A stretch of 8,639 nt of DNA from Capsulimonas sp. (lineage in GTDB: Bacteria > Armatimonadota > Armatimonadia > Armatimonadales > Capsulimonadaceae). Both the position numbers and the translations under genes were made by a program. Numbering within the stretch: position 1 is the first letter of the stretch; every line of letters begins with the position of its first letter. Below, in pieces: positions 1 through 6,283 of this stretch. The stretch spans positions 1-8,639 of the forward strand of contig JAOQAA010000291.1 of assembly GCA_025963815.1 (NCBI GenBank), written 5' to 3'. The notes beneath the pieces were generated by a model that was given only the letters and a program-made list of their open reading frames with translations, did not search any database and was not told where the DNA came from.

Positions 1-82
1 CTGCTTGACCGGCGCCTGCTTGACCGGCGCCTGCTTGACCGGCGCCTGCTTGACCGGCGCCTGCTTGACCGGCGCCTGCTTG
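1..82. repeat. 15-bp tandem repeat, five perfect copies plus a partial one
   Basis: The unit ctgcttgaccggcgc occurs five times without a mismatch (1-75), followed by 7 further matching bases to position 82. It probably continues past the left edge. It lies in frame in the TolA/TonB-like gene and encodes AGAGQ on the minus strand. The perfect copies indicate recent expansion by slippage or recombination. The unit length is a multiple of three, so gain or loss of copies keeps the frame. Confidence 0.95.
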
Positions 83-1459
83 TGGCGACGCAGTGTTTTC
101 CGGCATTCCAGAATTATCACTCTGGCGCGGAGCCCAGCGGTCGTACATGTCTTTGTCCCACGTCTTCACCACGAATGGCGAGCGCGGGCGCGGCAGGTTG
201 GAGGCCATCACGCCTTGTGGCTTGATCGTCTTGCGAATGGGAGGACGCGGCTTGGCGCGCTTCGTCTGCTGGCGGCGGCGCTCGTCCTCGCTGTCCGACT
301 TGGCCATCTTTTTCGGCTTGGGTTTGCTGGTGCTCTTGCGGCGCATATCCGCGAGCTTGCGCACCTGTCGTCGATCCATCTTGACCGTATGCAGATGCTG
401 ATTACGCATCAATTCCTGGAGTTGCGCGACCTGATCTTCGGTCAGCGCGGGGCCAGGAGTGACCTGCATGTCCTTGGGAAAGGTGATGTTGAGGTTCGTC
501 GCCAGATTGAACTTTTGACCCGCCTTCGGACTCCACATTTGAATGCGCTGAAGCACGATGTTGGACTGCGGCTTTTCTTTCTTTTGCGGCTCCAACGACG
601 CGCGATCGGGCGCCGCCGCTTCCTCACTGTCGGTTTTGGAGTTGATGTCCGAATCCGCCGCCGGGAGAGAAGCCATCTTAATCCCATTTTGCGGTCGGAT
701 CTGCTGCACGGCGGCGATCCGAGCGTTCAGGCGATCCTGAGCCTTGGCGACTTCCGCCTGCATGCTGGCTGCTTTGCTCTGAGCCGCCTGCGCCGCCGCT
801 TCGCGGGAGGATGCGACCTTGCGCGCGGTGTCGGCGGTGGTCTGAGCCTGCGCCAATACTTCGTTCGCCGATTGCGCCTGGGCGGCGTCCGAGGCTGCGC
901 GCTTAGCCGCCGCCTGAACCGCCGCGCTCATCGCCGCATGCGACGCGGGGGCCGCCTGCGCAAGCGCCGCGCGCGCGGCGGCTAATTTCTGCTGCGACGT
1001 CCGCATCATCAGCTGCGCCTGCTGGACAAACTGCTGCGCGGACTGAACGTTCGTCGTGGCGGTTGCGGCAGCTCTCTGGCTCTCCTGGGACTGCGACGCC
1101 AAACCGGCCGCGCGCGCCTGCGCCGCATTCGCCGCCGCCTGCTTCTGAGCGAGAACGCGCTCTGCAGCGTCCCGCTTCGCTTCCGCCTGACGAAGAGTCG
1201 GCGATGCGCCCGCCGCGCCCATCTCCGAAGGTCGCAGTCCCGAATTCGACGGGGCCTGCGCCGGATGAGGCGTAGGCAGCGGCGGCAGGGGCTTGAACAG
1301 TCCTACGGTCATCGGCTTCATACGCTCGACCGTCTCGTTGCTGACCGCAGGATGTGCGTTGCCCGAACGCAGCTCATGGCTGTAAACAAGCCAGAACGCC
1401 CCGTTCAGTACAATGGAGGAGGTGTAAGCGATTGCCAGACGTGATTTGCGAGAGACCAT
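1..1459 (-). CDS. TolA/TonB-like coupling protein, Ala/Gln-rich coiled coil, 3' end outside window
   Basis: The reading frame is open from an ATG at 1459 to the left edge, so at least 486 residues are visible and the C-terminus is missing. Residues about 8-26 form one hydrophobic segment after a basic start (MVSRKSR), as in TolA/TonB-type anchors with a periplasmic body. A Pro-rich stretch follows (LFKPLPPLPTPHPAQAP), then a long Ala/Gln/Arg-rich region, about residues 88-255, likely to be a helical stalk or coiled coil. Next comes a Ser/Asp/Glu linker, a short ordered-looking part near 300-373 (IVLQRIQMWSPKAGQ, TEDQVAQLQELM), a Lys/Arg/Pro-rich part (SKPKPKKMAKSD) and finally AGAGQ repeats. 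It is the last visible gene of the ExbB/ExbD operon, 13 nt after exbD-like 2, with an AAGGGA ribosome site overlapping the previous stop. Context and architecture suggest it couples the proton motor to the envelope. I see no recognisable TonB C-terminal domain, though it could lie beyond the edge, so the family name is inference. Confidence 0.75.
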   Translation of the reverse strand, partial: MVSRKSRLAIAYTSSIVLNGAFWLVYSHELRSGNAHPAVSNETVERMKPMTVGLFKPLPPLPTPHPAQAPSNSGLRPSEMGAAGASPTLRQAEAKRDAAERVLAQKQAAANAAQARAAGLASQSQESQRAAATATTNVQSAQQFVQQAQLMMRTSQQKLAAARAALAQAAPASHAAMSAAVQAAAKRAASDAAQAQSANEVLAQAQTTADTARKVASSREAAAQAAQSKAASMQAEVAKAQDRLNARIAAVQQIRPQNGIKMASLPAADSDINSKTDSEEAAAPDRASLEPQKKEKPQSNIVLQRIQMWSPKAGQKFNLATNLNITFPKDMQVTPGPALTEDQVAQLQELMRNQHLHTVKMDRRQVRKLADMRRKSTSKPKPKKMAKSDSEDERRRQQTKRAKPRPPIRKTIKPQGVMASNLPRPRSPFVVKTWDKDMYDRWAPRQSDNSGMPENTASPQAGAGQAGAGQAGAGQAGAGQAGAGQA

Positions 1460-1472
1460 GTTGATACTTCCC

Positions 1473-1961
1473 TTATCGGGTTCCAGCCTGCGGGGTGGAC
1501 GGAAGCGCGCGTCCCTCTTGATCGACCGGCTCCGTTGCGATCAGCACCGGAACGTCCTTCCCCGTCGCCGTGCGGGCGTGGTTCAGGACATCCATCACGC
1601 TGACCAAAGACTGGGTCGTCTGCTGCTTGCCGAGGTTGAGCACGACGTCGCGCGGCGCGGCGGTCCGCAAGCGATCAGTCAGGGCGGCCTGAAGCGCCTG
1701 CGGGTCCGAGCCTAAACGCTGCTTGCCCAAATAGTAGTCACCGCTCTCGGTCAGCGTCAGGATCAGATCTCCGCCGCCCCCCGCGCCGCCAGAAGACGCC
1801 ATCGCGGCGGGACTGCTCTTCGGCAGCGCCACGGCGATGGCGCGCATGCGGGTCATGTTGAGGCTGGCGATCATGAAGAAGACCAGGAGAAAAAAGATCG
1901 TGTCGATCATCGGAATGATTTCGATACGAGCCTTGCGCATCGGCGGTCGCGGGATTTTCAA
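1473..1961 (-). CDS. ExbD/TolR-family biopolymer transport protein 2
   Basis: This is a 162-residue ExbD/TolR-like protein: a short cytoplasmic start, one membrane helix (about residues 17-37) and a periplasmic domain. The helix carries the family's conserved aspartate in IPMIDTIFFLLVFFMI (D20), known in ExbD/TolR to be needed for proton-driven function. The start is a TTG at 1961, inside a TTGA overlap with the stop of exbD-like 1, with GGAGG seven bases upstream. This start aligns exactly with the N-terminus of the paralogue, so I prefer it to the internal ATG at 1940. The periplasmic part has a Gly-rich insert (SSGGAGGGGD) and a C-terminal tail (EPVDQEGRALPSTPQAGTR) that the paralogue lacks. 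It should work with the two ExbB-like proteins and the TolA-like protein. Its cargo or receptor cannot be told from sequence. Confidence 0.92.
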   Translation of the reverse strand: MKIPRPPMRKARIEIIPMIDTIFFLLVFFMIASLNMTRMRAIAVALPKSSPAAMASSGGAGGGGDLILTLTESGDYYLGKQRLGSDPQALQAALTDRLRTAAPRDVVLNLGKQQTTQSLVSVMDVLNHARTATGKDVPVLIATEPVDQEGRALPSTPQAGTR

Positions 1962-2383
1962 TGCGCAGCCTCCAGGGGCGACTGCGGGTCGGTCGCCACC
2001 ATCACGTTCTGCGCATTCGCCTGCTTCACCAGATCGAGGGCCTGTGTGAACTTGGAAATCTGCTGCGACTTATCACAGTTGATCACAACCACCAGCGAAG
2101 GGTTCTGCGCCAGGCGCGACGCGACCATCGGCTTGATATCCCCCACGCCAGCGATCTTCTTCTGATCGATATAATAGTCGCCCTCTTTGGAGATCGTCAC
2201 GACGGCTTTCTCTAAAGGCTTCAGCGCCGCCGTGCTGCTGGACGGCAAATCGACTTTGTGCGCGGACATGGGGATCATCGCGAGGCTGGCGATCATGAAG
2301 AAGACCAGGAGAAAAAAGATCGTGTCGATCATTGGGATGATCTCGATCCGGGCGCGCTTCATTTCCTGACGGGGCAGTTTCAT
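1958..2383 (-). CDS. ExbD/TolR-family biopolymer transport protein 1
   Basis: This is a 141-residue ExbD/TolR-like protein with one membrane helix and the family aspartate in IPMIDTIFFLLVFFMI (D20), followed by a periplasmic domain (KEGDYYIDQKKI, LVVVINCDKSQQ). The frame is open further upstream, to an ATG at 2428. I choose the ATG at 2383 because it sits in an ATGA overlap with the exbB-like 2 stop, has GGGAGG five bases upstream, and gives the same N-terminal layout as the paralogue (MKLPRQEMKRARIEI versus MKIPRPPMRKARIEI). The overlaps at both ends imply coupled translation and matched dosage. The membrane helix is encoded by DNA identical to that of exbD-like 2 over 51 bases, while the periplasmic halves differ strongly. 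Confidence 0.93.
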   Translation of the reverse strand: MKLPRQEMKRARIEIIPMIDTIFFLLVFFMIASLAMIPMSAHKVDLPSSSTAALKPLEKAVVTISKEGDYYIDQKKIAGVGDIKPMVASRLAQNPSLVVVINCDKSQQISKFTQALDLVKQANAQNVMVATDPQSPLEAAH

Positions 2384-2997
2384 GCTCGCCTCCCTGCCAG
2401 TGTGTTCAGAAGCTGCGTCGCGCGCCATTCCATCTCGGAAATGTTCTCCTTGACCCGTTCGGTCAGAAAGTTATAAGCGGGGAGCGTAACGATGGCGATT
2501 ACGAGGCCCGCCGATGTGGCGATCAGCGCCTCCGCGATGCCGCCGGTAATGATGGTCGGCGCGCTGGTCGCGGCGGAGCCGACGATATGAAACGCCTTGA
2601 TCATCCCGGTAATGGTGCCGAGCAGGCCAAGCAGCGGCGCGAGCGTGACGATGGTGTCCAGCACGCTGAGACGATCCATCATGACGGGCATTTGCCGCAG
2701 GGCGAACTCTTCCATGTGCCGCTCAATCGCGAGACGGTCCAGACCCTGCGCACGCAGACCGCTCGCCAGCATTGCGGCGACGCGTCCGGGGTGAGCTTCG
2801 CACGCTGCGAGCGCTTCGGCGTATTTGCCCGCCTGGACGAGTTTCTCCACCTCCGCGACCAGACGCCGATTGTCGCCCACCGTCGCGCCGATCGCGAGCA
2901 GGCGGTCGATCATGACCGCTACGGAAATCACGCCGCAGAGGAACAGCGGCCACATCATGACGCCGCCGCCGAGCAGGAAGCGCAAGTCTTGGTTCAT
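2380..2997 (-). CDS. ExbB/TolQ/MotA-family proton channel protein 2
   Basis: This is a 205-residue ExbB/TolQ-family protein, slightly shorter than the usual 220-245. One membrane helix is near residues 12-35 (MMWPLFLCGVISVAVMIDRLLAI), then comes a cytoplasmic helical domain, then two helices in the conserved block (TLAPLLGLLGTITGMIKAF and GGIAEALIATSAGLVIAIV). The Ser/Thr-rich third helix is the one known to line the proton path in ExbB. The start is the ATG at 2997, only three bases after the exbB-like 1 stop; I see only a G-rich stretch upstream rather than a clear Shine-Dalgarno, so translation may be coupled. It is clearly paralogous to exbB-like 1 along its whole length but diverged, and it lacks the Ala-rich C-terminal tail of that protein. 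Confidence 0.94.
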   Translation of the reverse strand: MNQDLRFLLGGGVMMWPLFLCGVISVAVMIDRLLAIGATVGDNRRLVAEVEKLVQAGKYAEALAACEAHPGRVAAMLASGLRAQGLDRLAIERHMEEFALRQMPVMMDRLSVLDTIVTLAPLLGLLGTITGMIKAFHIVGSAATSAPTIITGGIAEALIATSAGLVIAIVTLPAYNFLTERVKENISEMEWRATQLLNTLAGRRA

Positions 2998-3000
2998 GGG

Positions 3001-3678
3001 TTAGGCCGCGCCCCCAGCCACCGGGGCCGCAGCTTCCGCTCGGGAAGACTTCGCGCGAAGACTGGCCAGAATATTCAGGAGTTGCGTGGCCCGCGTCTCC
3101 ATCTCGGAGATAATCTCCTTGACCTTCTCCGTCAAGTAGTTATAAGCGATCAGGGTGACGATGGCGATGGCGAGGCCGGTCGCCGTGGCGATCAAGGCCT
3201 CCGCGACGCCGCCCGTGATCCCCATCGGCTGGTTCAGGCCGACATTGCCCACGACGTTAAACGCCTTGATCATACCAGTCACCGTGCCGAGCAGACCAAG
3301 CAGCGGGGCGATCGTAATGACCGTGTCGAGGATCCCGAGGCGCTTGTACAAGACGGGAGTTTCCCGCAAAGCCAGCTCCTCCATGGAGCGCTCGATCGCA
3401 TCGGCGTCCAGGTCTTGATTGCGGATACCGCTCGCCACCAGCGACGCCACCGGGCCCCGCGTCCCCTCGGCCAGCGCCAGGGCGTCCGCGATCCGTCCCT
3501 CGGAAAGATGGCGGCGCACTTGCTCCAGCAGTTCTTCCGTATCCGTCGCCGCGCGGCCGATCACCATCCAGCGCTCGATAATCACGCCCAAAGCAACAAG
3601 AGCGCATGCGAGCAGAGGCCACATGATCGGGCCGCCGTTCATCAGAAAGCGCAGCCACCCAGCCGGGTTGAGGTCCAT
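3001..3678 (-). CDS. ExbB/TolQ/MotA-family proton channel protein 1
   Basis: This is a 225-residue ExbB/TolQ-family inner-membrane protein and the first gene of the five-gene operon. The first membrane helix is around residues 17-40 (IMWPLLACALVALGVIIERWMVI). The conserved block holds helices two and three (TIAPLLGLLGTVTGMIKAF, GGVAEALIATATGLAIAIVTLIAY), followed by a cytoplasmic amphipathic helix (EKVKEIISEMETRATQLLNIL) and an Ala-rich tail. In known systems ExbB pentamers surround an ExbD dimer and use the proton gradient. The start is the ATG at 3678 with GGAG eleven bases upstream, a rather long spacing. I see no convincing promoter in the 112 bases upstream: a TTGACA at 3706-3701 lies too close to the start codon to serve that ATG. 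Which of TonB, Tol or other motor type this is cannot be decided. Confidence 0.94.
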   Translation of the reverse strand: MDLNPAGWLRFLMNGGPIMWPLLACALVALGVIIERWMVIGRAATDTEELLEQVRRHLSEGRIADALALAEGTRGPVASLVASGIRNQDLDADAIERSMEELALRETPVLYKRLGILDTVITIAPLLGLLGTVTGMIKAFNVVGNVGLNQPMGITGGVAEALIATATGLAIAIVTLIAYNYLTEKVKEIISEMETRATQLLNILASLRAKSSRAEAAAPVAGGAA

Positions 3679-3721
3679 ACTTGAAAGTACTCCATTCCAG
3701 TGTCAATCACGAACGATCGAG

Positions 3722-3751
3722 AAAACCTCACACGGTCCCGCTGGCGTGAGG
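3722..3751 (-). terminator. Rho-independent terminator-like hairpin after the M48 protease gene
   Basis: Read on the minus strand, CCTCACGC pairs with GTGTGAGG (eight base pairs, one G-T wobble) around a 10-base loop and is followed by TTTTCTC. It lies 39 bases after the M48 stop and before exbB-like 1, so it should separate the two transcription units. The T-run is short, so read-through is possible. Confidence 0.6.
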
Positions 3752-3790
3752 GTAACTCAAAGCCAGTTTAATTCAAGAGGAAATTCGGCG

Positions 3791-5059
3791 TTATTTGAAG
3801 CCGGTCACTCCATTCACGCTCAGGAAGTGCTGCGCTTCCGGCGCGCCCGATGTCACCTGCGGCTTGGCGTCCGGGTTGTAAAGAGAAAAGGATGACCGAT
3901 AGAGCGCCGTCTTGATATTCTTCGCCACATCGCTTGCCACCGCCGCAGGCGTCGGCTCGTGGGCCAGGGCGGCGTCGGCCGCCGTCATCGTCAGCAGAGG
4001 CCGATCCTTGACCAGCACCCGATTCTCCGTTTGACTGATATGGCGAAGCTCAAGCCCGGAGTCAAACTGCGTATTGAGCGCCTTCACGATGGACTGCGAC
4101 CGCGTACCGTCGGGATCGTCCAGCGTAGCGCACAGAACGTCGCCTAACACAATATTCTTCGCGCCCGGCATAGCGCCATCCTGAACCGCGAATCGCTTGG
4201 CGTTGGTGACGGTCGCCAGAACTTTAGGCGTCACGTCGACATTCATCTGCGCAAGCTGCGTTCCAATGGACGCAACACGCTCCTTAGTGAACGGGTGATC
4301 CTGAAGGATACCATAATTAATGTCCACACCGTGCGTTTCCTGCTCGGCCAGGCGCTGCATAAATGTCAAGGCGCCCACGGGGTTGTATCCGGCCTTCTGC
4401 ATCAGCACGATCCCGCCATGGTCGGCGTCGCTCTCGGCGTTTTGCCCATAATGGGTGTTCATAATGCCCATCTGCGTGTAGCTGGCTCCGGCGGCAACAT
4501 TGGCGATATCCCGCATATCCACATGGGCCAAGGCCGCGGCGATCATGGCGACCATGGTTCCGGTGCTGAACTTGCTTTGCTGATGCGCAAGCTCCACGCT
4601 GTGGTGATGCGCGGCGTGCGTGATCTCGTGTCCGAGGACTGCCGCCAGCTCATCATCACTACGGACGAAGCTGAGCAGGCCGGAGTTCACATAAACATAG
4701 CCGCCGGGCAGACTGAACGCGTTGACTTCCTTAGAGTCGATCACATTGAAATGCCAGGTGAAGGGATAAACCTTGTCGTTCCCAAAGCCTTTCTTAGGGT
4801 CGATCGAAACTCGGGTCGTGTTCGCGAACTCGGCGATCTTCTGGCCGATCTTATTGACCCGGTCGATCTGCGCCTGATCCGTGGACAGCTTCATTTGCTT
4901 CACGACTTCCGCCGAAATCGTGGCGCCGTCCTTCGCTTCGCTGTCCGCCTGCTTCTGGTCTTTCGCGCTCAGCACAGGCGTTTCCGCAAAGGCGGCGCCG
5001 GCCGAGAGTATGGCGGCCACGCAGAGCGCGCCCGCGAAAGTTCGTCGAAATCTGTTCAT
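3791..5059 (-). CDS. Secreted M48-family (Ste24/BepA-like) zinc metalloprotease
   Basis: This is a 422-residue protein with a signal peptide (MNRFRRTFAGALCVAAILSA, probable cut after AFA around residue 25). It carries the M48 zinc site: HEITH at residues 144-148 within ELAAVLGHEITHAAHHHS, and the third ligand E209 in the pattern E-x-x-A-D (AESDADHGG), followed by a typical LMQKAGYNP stretch. The upstream motif NAFSLPGGYVYVNSGLL is also characteristic of M48 proteins. Family members act in envelope protein quality control. This one has no transmembrane helices beyond the signal, so it is probably periplasmic. The C-terminal 170 or so residues do not look like TPR repeats (BepA has those), and I do not recognise them. 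The frame opens nine codons earlier (ATG at 5086). I prefer 5059 because it gives a clean signal peptide and has purine-rich GTGAGA just upstream. It is divergently transcribed from another HExxH protein. Confidence 0.9.
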   Translation of the reverse strand: MNRFRRTFAGALCVAAILSAGAAFAETPVLSAKDQKQADSEAKDGATISAEVVKQMKLSTDQAQIDRVNKIGQKIAEFANTTRVSIDPKKGFGNDKVYPFTWHFNVIDSKEVNAFSLPGGYVYVNSGLLSFVRSDDELAAVLGHEITHAAHHHSVELAHQQSKFSTGTMVAMIAAALAHVDMRDIANVAAGASYTQMGIMNTHYGQNAESDADHGGIVLMQKAGYNPVGALTFMQRLAEQETHGVDINYGILQDHPFTKERVASIGTQLAQMNVDVTPKVLATVTNAKRFAVQDGAMPGAKNIVLGDVLCATLDDPDGTRSQSIVKALNTQFDSGLELRHISQTENRVLVKDRPLLTMTAADAALAHEPTPAAVASDVAKNIKTALYRSSFSLYNPDAKPQVTSGAPEAQHFLSVNGVTGFK

Positions 5060-5095
5060 ATTCTCACTTGCCCTTCTGAAAAGCATTCGCCGGTG

Positions 5096-5104
5096 TGTTA
5101 TAAT
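5096..5104 (+). promoter_or_regulatory. Extended -10 promoter (TGTTATAAT)
   Basis: A perfect TATAAT (5099-5104) is preceded by TG and one base, the extended -10 form that needs little -35 contact. No good -35 is seen at 17 bases. Transcription would be expected to start near 5111, only about three bases before the ATG at 5114. The site lies in the 54-base gap between two divergent genes, and the same AT-rich core could supply part of a leftward promoter for the M48 gene. Confidence 0.65.
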
Positions 5105-5113
5105 ATCTGCAAC

Positions 5114-6283
5114 ATGGCATACCGTTTTCAGTACGTGATGACCCGGGCCTTGCCTGCCGCCTTTTTGCTGTTGCTGGCGCTCGCCCCGCTGCCGGCGAGT
5201 CCCCCCGCCCCTGCGTTAACTTACGATGAACTCTTAGAGCACGCGGACAAGGCAAAGTTTCAGGGAAATGCCGAGGAAGCCCTGGACTACGCCGCCGCTG
5301 CGCACAAACTCCGGCCGGACGGCCTTGCGGCGACCCTGAAGGTCGAGCAATTGATCCAGGCAGGCATGCCCAACCATATTACTCCCGCAACACTCGCCGC
5401 TCTTCCCGTCTCCGTCAGCGATATCGGCGGAGGTCTGGGATCGGTCGCCAGCGTCAACGCGTATCTTCCCTGCAAAACGCAGGAGCCGCAGCACGACTGG
5501 ACCTTCGACCACGAAACCTGTGTCTATCTCAAAACCGCCAAAGCGACGGACAATGAGTTAAAACTCTTCTGCCGGGTCCACTACACCGTTCCTGGCGACC
5601 AGCGACTCGCCGAGCGGACCGGATCGCTGCTGGCCATCGCGCATCAAGCCTGGGCGCAAAAAACAGGCGCTCCGACCGCGAATGGCGACACCCCGTTCAA
5701 CGTCTGGCTCTGCCGGGGCGGCCAGAGCGGCGGCGAACAATGGCGCGACAATCTTTATCTCTACGATTTAGACGCCTCGCGCAGTTCCATCGAGTGGGTC
5801 CGCGAGATCATCCATGAGTATTCCCACCTCGCCGTCCCCGCAATTGGCGGCTACACCGATCCCGAGTACTGGGCGAATGGTTATCTCGGCGAGCGTCTGA
5901 TCGTCCGATGGATCCAGCGGACGCCCGGAATGCCCGGTCTGGTGGAGAAAGCCTGGGGCGATTTCAGCGGTGCGCCAAATTTCGACCGGCTGCTGATTGC
6001 CCCCGCCATTACACTCTACAAAAAGATCGGCCCAAGCAAAACGTGGGTCACAAAGCGGGATGAACTCGGGATGCGTTACTTCATCGGCCAGATGCTGACC
6101 GTGGACGATAAGTATGGACCGCGCACTCTCGCCGCCGCCTTCGGACAGCTTCCGCGCTTCCGCGAGGCCAAGCCTGAAGATATGGCCGCCGCCGTCGCGG
6201 AAGTCCTGCCCGCTCCCAAACCCGGCAAGCACTCCCAATCGGCGCGCAAGCCCGCCAAAGATCCAGGTTCCGCCACGCCATGA
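5114..6283 (+). CDS. Putative secreted HExxH metalloprotease-like protein with TPR-like N-terminus
   Basis: This is a 389-residue protein whose family I do not recognise by name. The N-terminus looks like a signal peptide (basic start, then AAFLLLLALAPLPASPPAPA). A TPR-like helical pair follows (YDELLEHADKAKFQGNAEEA, then LDYAAAAHKLRPDGLAATLK). The C-terminal half carries HEYSH at residues 234-238 in WVREIIHEYSHLAVP, the zinc and catalytic motif of gluzincin peptidases. A conserved-looking EYWANGYLGERL follows; its E260 could be the third zinc ligand. In peptidase-MA proteins the ligand is usually in a W-x-x-E-G pattern, and the matching place here appears to be N255, so activity is uncertain. 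The tail is Ala/Pro/Lys-rich. The frame is open far upstream, but that part is antisense to the M48 gene. The ATG at 5114 sits just after a strong promoter. An ATG at 5138 is a second possible start; neither has a Shine-Dalgarno. The stop overlaps ispE. Confidence 0.8.
   Translation: MAYRFQYVMTRALPAAFLLLLALAPLPASPPAPALTYDELLEHADKAKFQGNAEEALDYAAAAHKLRPDGLAATLKVEQLIQAGMPNHITPATLAALPVSVSDIGGGLGSVASVNAYLPCKTQEPQHDWTFDHETCVYLKTAKATDNELKLFCRVHYTVPGDQRLAERTGSLLAIAHQAWAQKTGAPTANGDTPFNVWLCRGGQSGGEQWRDNLYLYDLDASRSSIEWVREIIHEYSHLAVPAIGGYTDPEYWANGYLGERLIVRWIQRTPGMPGLVEKAWGDFSGAPNFDRLLIAPAITLYKKIGPSKTWVTKRDELGMRYFIGQMLTVDDKYGPRTLAAAFGQLPRFREAKPEDMAAAVAEVLPAPKPGKHSQSARKPAKDPGSATP

Noticed and set aside
5..985. 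Long plus-strand open frame beginning in the tandem repeat
   Set aside because: It is the exact antisense codon frame of the TolA/TonB-like gene; its Arg/Leu-rich translation has no domain and the minus strand has a start, ribosome site and membrane anchor.
2587..3684. 365-residue plus-strand open frame
   Set aside because: It runs antisense across both exbB-like genes, which show clear family motifs. Its His/Arg/Gln-rich translation looks like a GC-rich shadow frame.
3701..3706. TTGACA (minus strand) as a -35 box for the exb operon
   Set aside because: At 16-18 bases spacing the -10 would overlap the ATG at 3678 and matches TATAAT poorly.
4295..5113. Upstream extension of the HExxH protein frame
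   Set aside because: The frame is open but lies antisense to the M48 gene; a signal peptide and promoter place the true start at 5114.
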